64,000 bases of DNA from Heyndrickxia acidicola (GTDB taxonomy: Bacteria > Bacillota > Bacilli > Bacillales > Bacillaceae_C), in assembly GCF_001636425.1 (NCBI RefSeq), contig NZ_KV440953.1:3716001-3780000 (forward strand). Direction: 5' to 3'. Position 1 is the first letter of the stretch. Each line of letters begins with the position of its first letter. A program made the position numbers and the translations under genes. Shown piece after piece: positions 8,242-16,838 of this stretch. The notes beneath the pieces are model-generated. The model ran no database searches. It was not told where the DNA came from and saw only the letters and a program-made list of their open reading frames with translations.

Positions 8242-9117
8242 ATGACCGAACTGGAGCTGAAAGTAGATGCAAAGGCTGTTTTGGGAGAGGGCCCTTGCTG
8301 GGATGAGGATAGACAGCAGTTGTATTGGGTGGATATTATCCAAAAGACAATACATTTTTATCGCCCTGAAACCAATGAAGACAGAGAAATCCAGCTGGAT
8401 CAATTGATAGGGGCGGTGGCTCCAATAAAAGGAGGGGGAATGGTCACAGCACTGGAGAACGGATTTTTTTTCTTAGATGAGGCGACGGGAAAGCTGGAGC
8501 CAATTTTCAATCCCGAGAGGAATATTTCGAATAACCGTTTTAACGACGGAAAATGCGATGCTGCAGGCAGATTTTGGGCGGGCACCATGGTGAAATCAGG
8601 TTCCGCTCAGCAGGGGGCTCTTTACTGTTTAACGCCAGGGCTTAAAGTGGAGACGAAGCTGAAAGACCTTGGAATATCGAACGGGCTGGCCTGGTCGCCA
8701 GATAATCGGTATTTCTATTTCATCGATACACCGACGGAAAAAGTACTTCAATTTGACTATCAATTAGACACTGGAGAAATATCAAACTCTAAAGAGATTA
8801 TTTCATTTAAGAGTGAGGAAGGCATGCCGGATGGTATGACCATTGATGAAGAGGGGATGCTGTGGATTGCCCATTGGGGAGGGGGTAGAGTATCGAGATG
8901 GGATCCGGCTTCAGGCAAAAAGCTGACAGAGGTTGTCCTGCCTGTGAAAAATGTGACCTCCTGTACGTTTGGAGGAAAAGATTTAAGAGACTTGTATATC
9001 ACCACAGCAAGACAAGGGCTGGATGAGGCGGAGATGGAGCAGTATCCCCATTCAGGCGGGCTGTTTTGCTATAAAACGGAGGTTAAGGGAATGCCTGCGT
9101 ATACTTTTAACGGATAA
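8242..9117 (+). CDS. SMP-30/gluconolactonase family protein
   Basis: A 291-residue six-bladed beta-propeller of the SMP-30/regucalcin/gluconolactonase family, probably a metal-dependent sugar lactonase in the cytosol. Visible signatures are LGEGPCWDEDRQQLYWVDI with the metal-binding Glu, NRFNDGKCDAAGRFWAGTM, SNGLAWSPDN (metal-binding Asn), and PDGMTIDEEGMLWIAHWGG (catalytic Asp region). The frame is open from 8164, but AGGAGGG just before 8236 places the start at the ATG at 8242. It stands alone between two repeat loci, so the physiological sugar is unknown. Confidence 0.88.
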   Translation: MTELELKVDAKAVLGEGPCWDEDRQQLYWVDIIQKTIHFYRPETNEDREIQLDQLIGAVAPIKGGGMVTALENGFFFLDEATGKLEPIFNPERNISNNRFNDGKCDAAGRFWAGTMVKSGSAQQGALYCLTPGLKVETKLKDLGISNGLAWSPDNRYFYFIDTPTEKVLQFDYQLDTGEISNSKEIISFKSEEGMPDGMTIDEEGMLWIAHWGGGRVSRWDPASGKKLTEVVLPVKNVTSCTFGGKDLRDLYITTARQGLDEAEMEQYPHSGGLFCYKTEVKGMPAYTFNG

Positions 9118-9199
9118 TTTAATAGCAGCAGGAACATCTCTGTTAGTAGTCAAAACATGGAGCTGATAGAGTTGAAGAGTGGCCAATGCCAGAGGATTA

Positions 9200-9227
9200 A
9201 GAGAGCTGAAATTTTTCAGCTCTCTTT
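9200..9227 (+). terminator. Intrinsic terminator
   Basis: AGAGAGCTGAA / TTCAGCTCTCT with a short T-rich loop and a trailing TTTG, about 83 bases after the lactonase stop. Confidence 0.75.
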
Positions 9228-9268
9228 GTCATTGTCCTGTACATTGGGGGTGGAGGGTTAGGGTGCTT

Positions 9269-9352
9269 TTATGCGTTAAAGTGTAGAAGGGGTCAGACCC
9301 CTTATACGCTTTAGAGCATTAAAAGGGTCAGACCCCTTTCGTGCTTTAGAGT
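9269..9352. repeat. GGGGTCAGACCCC palindromic repeat, locus 3 (double)
   Basis: Two units in a row: GAAGGGGTCAGACCCCTT (about 9286-9303) and AAAAGGGTCAGACCCCTTT (about 9320-9338), flanked by ATGCGTTAAAGTG and CGTGCTTTAGAG. It sits between the lactonase terminator and the HTH-TPR regulator. Confidence 0.8.
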
Positions 9353-9434
9353 ACTAATATGTTAGCGTGTTCCTCTAGATAAAGAGTCCGCCATTTTCGT
9401 ATAATGGTAGAAAATGTGGGCTTGGGGGATCAGC

Positions 9435-10688
9435 ATGAAAGAAGGGTATATTTTAAAGTTTTATCGAGAAAAAGAGGGGCTTACCCAGGGACAGCTTGCT
9501 GAGGGGATATGCTCGATTACTCATTTAAGCAAGATTGAAAGAGGCATTACAGAGTATTCTCCTGAAATTACGAGGATGCTATCAGAACGATTGAACAGGG
9601 ATCTTCAGAAAGAAGTAGAAAATTACCATCGATTAAGCCAACGGCTGAAGGACTGGCATGAGGCCATGATTATGCAAAGGATGGAGGATGCGGATCAGCT
9701 GAAAATAGAGATAGAGCGTGATCCAATGAAGGAGTTTCCAGATTTTCTCCTGCGTTATCAGCTGCTGTTAAGCCGTTATGAACTTTTTACGAACAAGCTG
9801 GAGCAGGCCTATAGCCGGCTTACGGACATCCAGCGCCAGGATCTCAGTCATTCTCCTTATGACAGCCATCTCGTCAAGCATTTACTCGGTATCTACTATT
9901 TTTTAACCGGCCAGTACCACTCAGGGATTGAAAGTCTTGGGGCGATTGACCCTGCACAATATGACAATGAAGAGTATTATTATCATTTGGCTTTAGCCTA
10001 CCATTCCATTCACGCCAATATCACTTCCTATTACTATGCAGAAAAGGCGCTGCGCTTTTTCCGCAGAACATTGAATATGCTGCGGATTATTGATACGGAG
10101 ACGCTCATGCTTGTTGAACTGAACTCAAAGGAGCTTCATGATTTTGAAGATACCAGGCAAAAATACGAAATCCTTTTGAAAAGCTGTGATATCTGCCATA
10201 ACAGCATTGAAAGGAAGTCAAAGCTTTATAACAATTATGCTTTTGAATGCTTCAGAAGAGAAAAAGATCAAGAGGCGGCCAAGCTGTATGAAAAAGCCAT
10301 GAGCTTATTGGAAAAGCAAAATCCCTTTTATTTGATTGCGCTAGATGGATATCTCCAGGCATGCAATAGGGGCAAGCTTCTTTCCAAGGAACGCCTGCTG
10401 GAGCTGGCAAGGGAAGGACTGTACGAAGCAAAAAAAGGGAAATTTACAAGAAAATGCATCGATTTTAAGATGCATATATGTCTTTTGGAAGAAGATTTCG
10501 AGCAATACTACCAGCTGATTGAACAGGAAGCGCTGCCCTACCTCAGACAAAGCGGGGAAATGATAATGATAGACCACTATGAAAAGAAGCTTTTTCACTA
10601 TTATATGAGCCAAGAAAGATCAGAAGATGCCTTTCAGCTGGCAAAATCCATGATCGAATCGCAGAAAAGCTATTACGATCATAGGTGA
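9435..10688 (+). CDS. HTH-XRE regulator with TPR repeats (RNPP-like)
   Basis: A 417-residue probable transcription regulator. Residues about 5-60 form a Cro/C1-type helix-turn-helix (LKFYREKEGLTQGQLAEGIC, then SITHLSKIERG). The rest is a helical array resembling tetratricopeptide repeats, with several Tyr-rich repeats such as EEYYYHLALAYHSI and YNNYAFECFRREKDQEAAKLYEKAM. This is the layout of PlcR, NprR and other RNPP-type peptide-sensing regulators. No short exported pro-peptide gene is seen directly downstream; a terminator follows at once. The start is the ATG at 9435 after GGGGGA. The ligand is unknown and may be absent. Confidence 0.8.
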   Translation: MKEGYILKFYREKEGLTQGQLAEGICSITHLSKIERGITEYSPEITRMLSERLNRDLQKEVENYHRLSQRLKDWHEAMIMQRMEDADQLKIEIERDPMKEFPDFLLRYQLLLSRYELFTNKLEQAYSRLTDIQRQDLSHSPYDSHLVKHLLGIYYFLTGQYHSGIESLGAIDPAQYDNEEYYYHLALAYHSIHANITSYYYAEKALRFFRRTLNMLRIIDTETLMLVELNSKELHDFEDTRQKYEILLKSCDICHNSIERKSKLYNNYAFECFRREKDQEAAKLYEKAMSLLEKQNPFYLIALDGYLQACNRGKLLSKERLLELAREGLYEAKKGKFTRKCIDFKMHICLLEEDFEQYYQLIEQEALPYLRQSGEMIMIDHYEKKLFHYYMSQERSEDAFQLAKSMIESQKSYYDHR

Positions 10689-10693
10689 GAAAT

Positions 10694-10718
10694 GGGAGCG
10701 CCATGCTCCTTTTTTTAT
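10694..10718 (+). terminator. Intrinsic terminator
   Basis: GGAGC-GCCAT-GCTCC hairpin followed by seven T, 6 bases after the regulator stop. Confidence 0.85.
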
Positions 10719-10779
10719 TTATATGAAGTGAAAAATCTCCTCTAAAAAAAGCCAGTATCCGACATCGTTCGGGGAAATC

Positions 10780-10809
10780 TATTTCCGCGGAAATAAGTCA
10801 AACGTTTGA
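10780..10809. promoter_or_regulatory. Two adjacent perfect palindromes upstream of the quinone oxidoreductase
   Basis: TATTTCCGCGGAAATA (10780-10795, 16 bp) and TCAAACGTTTGA (10798-10809, 12 bp) are both perfect and two bases apart, about 160-190 bases before the start at 10967. They look like operator sites. The regulator is not known. No other feature is supported in 10719-10966. Confidence 0.5.
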
Positions 10810-10966
10810 TTGAAAAGTTCACAATGCAGAGAGAGACTCTGTTTATCCATTAAGAGAGGCGCGGAATGTGACGAAGTAAGGTGACATGTATTTCCCTTTG
10901 AAACAAGGAATTTTGACAGGTGAAAGCGAAACCATGTTATACAAAGAAATCGGAGGAGGATACAGA

Positions 10967-11953
10967 ATGAAAGCAGTCATTGTAAAAGCTTTTGGCGGGG
11001 CAGAAGAAATGGAGTACACAGATGTGGAAATTCCTAAAATCTCCTCAAGGCAGGTGCTGATTCGCGCTGAGAAATCGAGTGTAAATTTTGCAGACATAAA
11101 AGCCCGGAGAGGAAATAAGGGAAAAGGCACCCTGCCCTTTATTCCTGGTTTAGATCTAGCAGGTACCATTGTAGAAGTAGGAACGGAAGTGCAGCATTTT
11201 AAGAAGGGACAGAGGGTAATTGCTTTTCCTGCAGGTGGATCGTATTGCGAATATGCGGCTGCCGATGAACAGCTAACCTTTTTGCTGCCGGATAACATTG
11301 ATTTTGAAACAGCAGCAGCTTGCCCAACCGTAGCTTTCCTTGCTTATAAGCTGCTCGCAAATATCGCACGAATGGAACGGGGAGAAACAGTTTTGGTTCA
11401 TTCAGCTGCCGGCGGAGTAGGCTCAACAGCGATACAGTTCGCCAAAGCTCTGGGGGCTGGCATGGTGATCGGCACAGTAGGAAACCGGGCAAAGGCACAA
11501 ACTGCACTTGATGCAGGGGCGGACTATGTGCTTTCCTATGAACAAAACGACCGTTTCGCTGAGCAGGTAAAGGAATGGACAGATGGAAAAGGTGCTGACA
11601 TTATTTTAGATTCACTTGCCGGTACCATAACGGAAAAAAGCCTTGATTGCCTGGCGTTATACGGGCGCCTTGTGCAGTTTGGAAATTCCTCTGGAAAAAG
11701 CGGGAACTTTACCACAAATGATGTTCATTCAAGCTGCCGTTCGGTCCTCGGCTTCAGTCTCGGAACCACCAGGAAAGAGAGGCCGCATGTATTGCAGGAA
11801 ACAGCCAAGCAGGTTTTTCGCTATCTTGAAACGGGACAGGTGAAAATGGAAATCGGCAAAATCTTTGATCTGAAGGATGCTGCTGATGCCCATCGATGGG
11901 TGGAAAGCAGGCAAAGTACCGGGAAAGTTCTGCTGCAGATAGCAGAGTTGTGA
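10967..11953 (+). CDS. Zinc-free quinone oxidoreductase (MDR family)
   Basis: A 328-residue medium-chain reductase of the NADPH:quinone oxidoreductase type. The N-terminal GroES-like part contains VNFADIKARRG and PFIPGLDLAGTIVEVG. The nucleotide-binding Rossmann motif is HSAAGGVGSTAIQFAKALGA at about residues 141-160. The catalytic zinc ligands of alcohol dehydrogenases are absent, as usual for this branch. The frame is open from 10886, but GGAGGAGG lies 6 bases before the ATG at 10967. Two palindromes upstream may control it. The APH-like pseudogene starts 21 bases after its stop. Confidence 0.87.
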   Translation: MKAVIVKAFGGAEEMEYTDVEIPKISSRQVLIRAEKSSVNFADIKARRGNKGKGTLPFIPGLDLAGTIVEVGTEVQHFKKGQRVIAFPAGGSYCEYAAADEQLTFLLPDNIDFETAAACPTVAFLAYKLLANIARMERGETVLVHSAAGGVGSTAIQFAKALGAGMVIGTVGNRAKAQTALDAGADYVLSYEQNDRFAEQVKEWTDGKGADIILDSLAGTITEKSLDCLALYGRLVQFGNSSGKSGNFTTNDVHSSCRSVLGFSLGTTRKERPHVLQETAKQVFRYLETGQVKMEIGKIFDLKDAADAHRWVESRQSTGKVLLQIAEL

Positions 11954-11974
11954 AAAAGTGCAGGGGAGATTTTT

Positions 11975-12848
11975 ATGATTATTAATATCAATTTAGTATC
12001 AAGTCTAATAAACGAACAGTTTCCAGAATGGTCTCATTTATCTATTACCCCTGTGAAAAATGGCGGAAATGATAACCGAACTTTTCATTTGGGTGATCAT
12101 ATGAGCGTAAGGCTGCCAAGTGCGGAAGGTTATGCACCCCAAGTGGAAAAAGAGCAAAAGTGGCTGCCGATTTTAGCTGAAAAACTATCACTGCCAATTT
12201 CCGTTCCCATCGCAAAAGGACATCCGAGTTTATCCCTGGTCATGGTCCATCTATAAGTGGCTTGATGGTGACCCTCTATCTCGTGTCAATAGTGTTAACC
12301 GCAATCATATAGCAAAGGAATTGGGGTTATTTTTAAAAGAATTACAAGCTACCGATGCCAGTCAAGGTCCTTTAGCTGGCAAGCATAATTTTTATAGAGG
12401 CGGGTCGTTATCTATTTATAATGGTGAATCTCAAATGGCCATCGAAAACAATAAAGAATTGTTTGATAGCGGCTTGCTGAGTGAAATATGGAACTTAGCT
12501 TTAGAATCTGAATGGGAATCAGAGCCTGTTTGGGTACACGGAGATATCGCGCCAGGGAATTTGTTAGTTCAGGATGGAAGGCTTTGTGCAGTGATCGATT
12601 TTGGCATTTTAGGAACAGGAGATCCTTCTTGTGATGCGGCAATCGCCTGGACTTTCTTTGATGATACAAGTAGAAAAGTGTTTAAGAGTGAATTAAATTT
12701 TAACGAGGAGACTTGGAGTAGAGCACGAGGGTGGGCTCTTTGGAAGGCATTGATAACATATGATGCCTACAAAGATTCTGATACAGGGAAAGCAAAAGAA
12801 GCGTTTAATACTATTTTCACAATAATGGAAGAGTACAAAAGAACGTGA
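11975..12848 (+). pseudogene. Aminoglycoside phosphotransferase (APH) family kinase, frameshifted
   Basis: The N-terminal part (11975-12256) starts with an ATG behind AGGGGAG and includes VKNGGNDNRTFHLGDHMSVRLPS, the nucleotide-binding start of APH-family kinases. Near 12225-12240 the reading frame shifts: the upstream frame ends at 12256, while the other frame continues as YPWSWSIYKWLDGDPLSR into the C-terminal half. That half has the catalytic loop VWVHGDIAPGNLLV (Brenner motif HGD) and the metal-binding VIDFGILGTGDP. All domain parts are present, so one small indel breaks it; a sequencing error is also possible. The substrate is unknown and resistance should not be assumed. Confidence 0.8.
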
Positions 12849-12949
12849 TGGCTGATTCCTTAAAGTTGCACGCTGCATTTCCGGAGAGCAGTACGCAGAA
12901 TTTTTACCAGTGTCACAATCTACTAGCAATATCTCTATTTATTCTAAGT

Positions 12950-12983
12950 AAAACCCCCTTTCTTAAAATGAAGGGGGTTCTTT
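12950..12983. terminator. Bidirectional intrinsic terminator
   Basis: AACCCCCTT / AAGGGGGTT hairpin with T-rich ends on both strands, between the convergent APH pseudogene and the DUF2512 gene. Confidence 0.8.
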
Positions 12984-12985
12984 TA

Positions 12986-13393
12986 TCAAGGATGACTAAG
13001 TTTATTGGAATGGCGATGTTTTTCTCCAAAAACATGATTCTCAAGGTAGTAATGGAAAAACCATTCTCCAGCACCAATGACGATAGTAGAAATGATAGAG
13101 GCAATCACAATATGATGTCCGTTGCCAAGGAGCGCAGCGCCCATCAGCCAAATGACCAAAAATGCAAGGACAGCATCGGAAATGGTAGCCATAACATTTC
13201 GTTTGCGATAGTTTAAATGGCTACCCGAATGCCGGAAGATGGCAAGATCTCCAAAGAGGTAGGCTAGCACGGTGAGCACAAGGCTAATAAGGAGTGTTTG
13301 TCCAAAATCAGCTTGAAAAATTCCGCTTAAAATGACACCGAGAACTACAGCAATCATCACGAATTTCATTGCGATCGCTTTCATCTGATTCAT
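12986..13393 (-). CDS. DUF2512 (YndM-like) membrane protein
   Basis: A 135-residue integral membrane protein with four hydrophobic segments and a His-rich C-terminal tail, matching the DUF2512/YndM family of Bacillus. Recognisable stretches are LLISLVLTVLAYLFGDLAIF and RNVMATISDAVLAFLVIWL. AGGAGGG lies 7 bases before the ATG at 13393, better than the TTG two codons upstream. The function is unknown. Upstream, 13394-13680 shows no supported gene. Confidence 0.8.
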   Translation of the reverse strand: MNQMKAIAMKFVMIAVVLGVILSGIFQADFGQTLLISLVLTVLAYLFGDLAIFRHSGSHLNYRKRNVMATISDAVLAFLVIWLMGAALLGNGHHIVIASIISTIVIGAGEWFFHYYLENHVFGEKHRHSNKLSHP

Positions 13394-13680
13394 TTTCAAT
13401 CCCTCCTATTTTTTTATATATACTGTATACCCCTGTCATGAATGGGGATGCATAGATTAGGTGGAATGAAAAAAATTGGAAGCGGTTAGGAGGTAAGGGC
13501 ATGTGGTCGAAAGCAGGTCTTGGGGGCAGATTTGAGTGGTCAGGCGTATGCACCTTTGATTCTTCTTAATATAGGGGTAGTTGGCATCCTCTTCGCTTAT
13601 TGTCATGAACTTACAACAAGCACTTTCTGCAATAAAAGCTTTTTCGCCTGCAAACGAATAAGCTGCTCATGCGACGTTGC

Positions 13681-13737
13681 TTTTGCACATTAACGCGTAG
13701 AAGGGGTCTGACCCCTTCTACGCGTTAATGTGCAAAA
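13681..13737. repeat. Perfect 57-base palindrome of the GGGGTC(A/T)GACCCC family, locus 4
   Basis: Arms 13681-13708 and 13710-13737 (28 bp each) are perfect complements around one central base. The core is AAGGGGTCTGACCCCTT; the outer parts read TTTTGCACATTAACGCG and its complement. It lies 6 bases past the stop of the MerR-type gene and ends in a short T run on that strand, so it may double as its terminator. Confidence 0.9.
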
Positions 13738-13743
13738 AACTCC

Positions 13744-14670
13744 TCAAGATGAATGAGGAGCAATTGTATGAAACCATTTTTTCCAAGAGGCCAGGTCATT
13801 AGCAAGAACGTAAGGCCGCAGGGTCTCGGAAATGTCAGGGGAAGCCTGGCCTCCAATAATAAAGGTAAGCCCAAGTTTACTGTCAGATAGCTCTTTTATG
13901 ACTTTTTCAAGATGTTTGGCATGGTCTTGGTAAGTGACGGACATACAAATGAATTTTACATTGTTCATTTGAATAAGTGGAAGGAGATCTTCGGTTGGCG
14001 TATTTTCTCCCAAAAACAATACATCAATCCCGCGCCGCTTTAAGAATAAAGAAAAAAGCAGCAGGCCAATATGATGGTGCTCATTTGGCGGACAAAAGGC
14101 AACAGCCCGCACATTGCTGGTATTGACGGTTAAATCCTGGAAAAAGGACAGAAGCCTTCTCTCTAAAAATTGACTGATAAAATGCTCCTGGATTACGGAT
14201 AATCTATTTTGCGCCCACTCATCTCCAACTCTTTTTAGAATCGGAACAATTATATAATGAAATACATCTTCAAAGTCAAACATGGAAAAGCACAGATTAA
14301 TCATTTGATTGGCTGCCCCTGTATCATAGTGAACCAGCGCCTCAAGGATACGGTCAATGTGAATTTCGTACAAATCCTTTGGTTTTTGCTCCTTGATCGA
14401 TGGTTCTGCTTCCCGTTCCGGAAGAGAGAGCAATGGTTCATCTACTTTGTTTTTTAAGAGCTCCATTGCTTGATGTACGGGAATGCCGAAATCTTCCTTT
14501 TGATGCTTAACCCAAAGAAGATCCTTCACATCCTTTTGTGAATATCTTCGCTGCCCTTTTTCCGTCCGGGTAGGCTTAATGACATCGTACCGCCTTTCCC
14601 AGGCTCGCAATGTAACAGGCGGAATACCTGTGAGCTCCGCTACCTTTTTAATGCCAAACACCGAAACCAC
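13744..14670 (-). CDS. MerR-type regulator with B12-binding domain (CarH/LitR-like)
   Basis: A 308-residue regulator. Residues 1-70 are a MerR winged helix (VAELTGIPPVTLRAWERRY, then KGQRRYSQKDVKDL). A helical cap (about 100-185) holds the CarH-type W-x9-EH motif, in EWAQNRLSVIQEH. The C-terminal cobalamin-binding domain has NEHHHIG, the E-x-H-x-x-G motif that supplies the lower axial histidine. In Thermus CarH the residue after the motif Trp is His132, the light-reaction ligand; here it is Ala. CarH proteins repress carotenoid genes in the dark, but none are in this window. The start is the GTG at 14670; a GTG at 14661 is also possible. Confidence 0.85.
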   Translation of the reverse strand: MVSVFGIKKVAELTGIPPVTLRAWERRYDVIKPTRTEKGQRRYSQKDVKDLLWVKHQKEDFGIPVHQAMELLKNKVDEPLLSLPEREAEPSIKEQKPKDLYEIHIDRILEALVHYDTGAANQMINLCFSMFDFEDVFHYIIVPILKRVGDEWAQNRLSVIQEHFISQFLERRLLSFFQDLTVNTSNVRAVAFCPPNEHHHIGLLLFSLFLKRRGIDVLFLGENTPTEDLLPLIQMNNVKFICMSVTYQDHAKHLEKVIKELSDSKLGLTFIIGGQASPDISETLRPYVLANDLASWKKWFHTIAPHSS

Positions 14671-14915
14671 TCTCTTTCAACTCATTGTATAAGCTTAAAG
14701 TCAAGATGACTGAAATGATGTAATAATAAATAGTCTACTCGTAAAGGTATGGGGATTTTACAATACCCCCTAAAAGTCCCTTTATAAAAGGAAAAATAGT
14801 TACGCTTAAATAAAACCATAAACGTTATTTTACCATATTTATTCCCAATACCATAGCTAAGTTCAATAGAGTAGAGTTATGGTGGAGGAGAAAGTGCAAG
14901 AAAAAAGCATTTTTG

Positions 14916-15001
14916 TACACTAAAGTGCTAAAGGGGTCAGACCCTTTTAGTGCTTTAAAGCAATGAGGGGGTCAGACCCCTTCTGCCCTTTAAAGTGTTA
15001 A
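14916..15001. repeat. GGGGTCAGACCCC palindromic repeat, locus 5 (double)
   Basis: Two units: AAAGGGGTCAGACCCTTTT (about 14930-14948) and GGGGGTCAGACCCCTT (about 14967-14982), with CACTAAAGTGC and GCCCTTTAAAGTGTTAAAG flanks. It lies just after the end of the monooxygenase gene. In the rest of 14671-14915 no gene is supported. Confidence 0.8.
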
Positions 15002-15007
15002 AGCTCT

Positions 15008-15304
15008 TTAGATCCCACTGTTCTGCATTGGGATCACCTGAATTTCAGGTGGTTCTATAAGGAAGCCTTCGATGGATTTTACAAATTCATTAAAGTGGGA
15101 ACCTTTTTTGTGCGATTCCAACGCCGTTTGATCGACCCATTGTTCCAGTGTCAAAAAGACATTCGGCTGATCGACTTCTTCAAAGAGGCGGTATTCTGCA
15201 TTGCCTTCCTCTGCCCGCGATTGCTCAACTGCACGGCCGGCAATTTCAAGGAATGCGGCGCGGTACTCAGGGTTTACCTTTATTAAGCCATGAACCATGA
15301 TCAT
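15008..15304 (-). CDS. Putative quinol monooxygenase (ABM domain)
   Basis: A 98-residue ferredoxin-like-fold protein of the antibiotic biosynthesis monooxygenase family, probably a small cytosolic oxygenase or YgiN-like quinol monooxygenase. Family features are VHGLIKVNPEYRAAFLEIAG, EEGNAEYRLFEEVDQPNVF, and the WVDQTALESHKKGSHF segment with its paired histidines. Its ATG overlaps the TGA of the upstream TetR gene (ATGA, 4 bases), so the two are translationally coupled. GGGAGG lies 7 bases before that ATG. Confidence 0.82.
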   Translation of the reverse strand: MIMVHGLIKVNPEYRAAFLEIAGRAVEQSRAEEGNAEYRLFEEVDQPNVFLTLEQWVDQTALESHKKGSHFNEFVKSIEGFLIEPPEIQVIPMQNSGI

Positions 15305-15906
15305 CCTAATTCCTCCCGTTTTCCATATATGCCATACAAAACAAATTCAACCAATTCGGCGATCTTGGATGGCGTAAAGTAAGTGCCGGCTTCCTTGTCA
15401 TGAATTTCATGCTGGTTCATCACAGCTAAAATGGCTGAAATCAGCCCTACCCTAAAAAGGAAAAAATCGGAAATCCCTTTAATAAGGCCTTGATCAATCC
15501 GCCTTTCAATTTCCGTTTCAGCGTCATTTCGCTGATAAAACTGCTTCACATATTCAGTTGATAGCTCTGGATGATGAAGCGTCTCATTAAATAAAATCTC
15601 AAACTGGCAGCGATTTTGGACAATCAAATTCAGTTTATCAGTTACATACCCCTTTATTAGCTCCTCTAACGGGACATCGCTAAGATCGCTTTGAAAAAAT
15701 TTCTTCTCATTGCCATCAGCATAGTCAGGTGTCACACAAGCCATTAATAAATCGTTTTTACTTGTAAAGTATTTGTAAATGGTGGCCTCCGATATACCGC
15801 ATGCTTTGGCAATTTCGCTCGTTTTTGAAGAATCAAACCCTTTTTTGGCAAAAAGTTTCCTGGAGTGCTCAATAATCAATTGTTTGGTGCTTTCCCCCTT
15901 GCCCAC
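15301..15906 (-). CDS. TetR/AcrR family regulator
   Basis: A 201-residue TetR-type repressor. The N-terminal helix-turn-helix (about residues 10-55) reads LFAKKGFDSSKTSEIAKACG, then ISEATIYKYFTSKNDLL; the C-terminal helical part is the variable ligand-binding domain. The GTG start at 15906 follows GGGGGA. It lies downstream of an SDR gene and overlaps a monooxygenase gene, all on the minus strand. The palindrome at 16839-16852 in front of the SDR gene is its likely operator. Confidence 0.87.
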   Translation of the reverse strand: MGKGESTKQLIIEHSRKLFAKKGFDSSKTSEIAKACGISEATIYKYFTSKNDLLMACVTPDYADGNEKKFFQSDLSDVPLEELIKGYVTDKLNLIVQNRCQFEILFNETLHHPELSTEYVKQFYQRNDAETEIERRIDQGLIKGISDFFLFRVGLISAILAVMNQHEIHDKEAGTYFTPSKIAELVEFVLYGIYGKREELG

Positions 15907-16039
15907 ATAGATCCCCCTTTTTTAAATAGCCTTTCGTATAGATAGTTGCTTTTCATACAGGAATAAGCTTTCGTAAGCAGTTCACAAGTTTTTTTACAAC
16001 TTTTAAAAAAGACCAGCCAACGCTGATCCCTAAAATGAT

Positions 16040-16786
16040 TTATTTAAATGAGGTATATCCGTCGTCCACCATAACCACACTGCCGTTAATTGCATCGGCT
16101 TCGTCAAGGGTAAGCAGAAAGGCAGCATTCGCAATCGCTTCTGGAGTTAGGAGCTCCTTTCGCATTTGCTGTTTCTTCATATGGTTTAAAAGACCGGCGT
16201 CCTTATAGTCCTGAATTATGGGCGTATCCACACCGCCAGGAGCAATTGCAACAACCCGGATGCCGTAGGGTGCCAGCTCCAGCGCAGCATTTTGTGTCAT
16301 CATCCTTATAGCGCCTTTTGTTGCCTGATAAGCAAACGTTCCATGGCTGGCAAGATACCCAAAGACAGAGGCTGTATTAATGATTACGCCTTTTACATGA
16401 AGATCACGCATCTTGCGGCCTGCTACCATGATTCCATAGGCCACGCCATGCTGATTCACATTGACCACCCGGTGATAATCCTCAAGTGTTGTATCTAAAA
16501 GAGGGGATGTTGATCCTATGCCTGCATTATTGAACATAATGTCAAGAGTTCCGTAAGTTTCAACCGTTTTTTCAATCAATGTTTCCACATCATCAAAAAT
16601 GGCAACATTGGTGGGTACAAAAATAGCATCTCCGCCAGAGGACTTAATCATTTCAACGGTTTCCTGGCCGCCAGTTTCATTTAAATCCGCCACAACCACC
16701 TTATCGCCTTTACTCGCAAACTTTAAACTGGCTGCACGGCCGATTCCGCTGGCGCCGCCTGTAACGACTGCAACTCTTGCTGACAT
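16040..16786 (-). CDS. SDR family oxidoreductase
   Basis: A 248-residue classical short-chain dehydrogenase. The NAD(P)-binding motif TGGASGIG is at about residues 9-16, NNAG at about 89-92, the catalytic Ser in NTASVFG and the YQATKGA motif (Tyr and Lys) near 156. The C-terminus has the usual family ending, NGSVVMVDDGYTSFK. The Asp after the second strand (VVADLN) favours NAD over NADP. GGAGG lies 8 bases before the ATG. It heads the gene set SDR-TetR-monooxygenase; the 133-base gap to the TetR gene may hold a second promoter. The substrate is unknown. Confidence 0.88.
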   Translation of the reverse strand: MSARVAVVTGGASGIGRAASLKFASKGDKVVVADLNETGGQETVEMIKSSGGDAIFVPTNVAIFDDVETLIEKTVETYGTLDIMFNNAGIGSTSPLLDTTLEDYHRVVNVNQHGVAYGIMVAGRKMRDLHVKGVIINTASVFGYLASHGTFAYQATKGAIRMMTQNAALELAPYGIRVVAIAPGGVDTPIIQDYKDAGLLNHMKKQQMRKELLTPEAIANAAFLLTLDEADAINGSVVMVDDGYTSFK

Positions 16787-16838
16787 TTTTTATTCCTCCA
16801 ATTCAAATTAAGCGTTTACATAAATGAATAATTTGAAA

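Noticed and set aside
12845-13216. 123-residue plus-strand frame after the APH pseudogene
   Set aside because: It crosses the bidirectional terminator and runs antisense to the DUF2512 gene.
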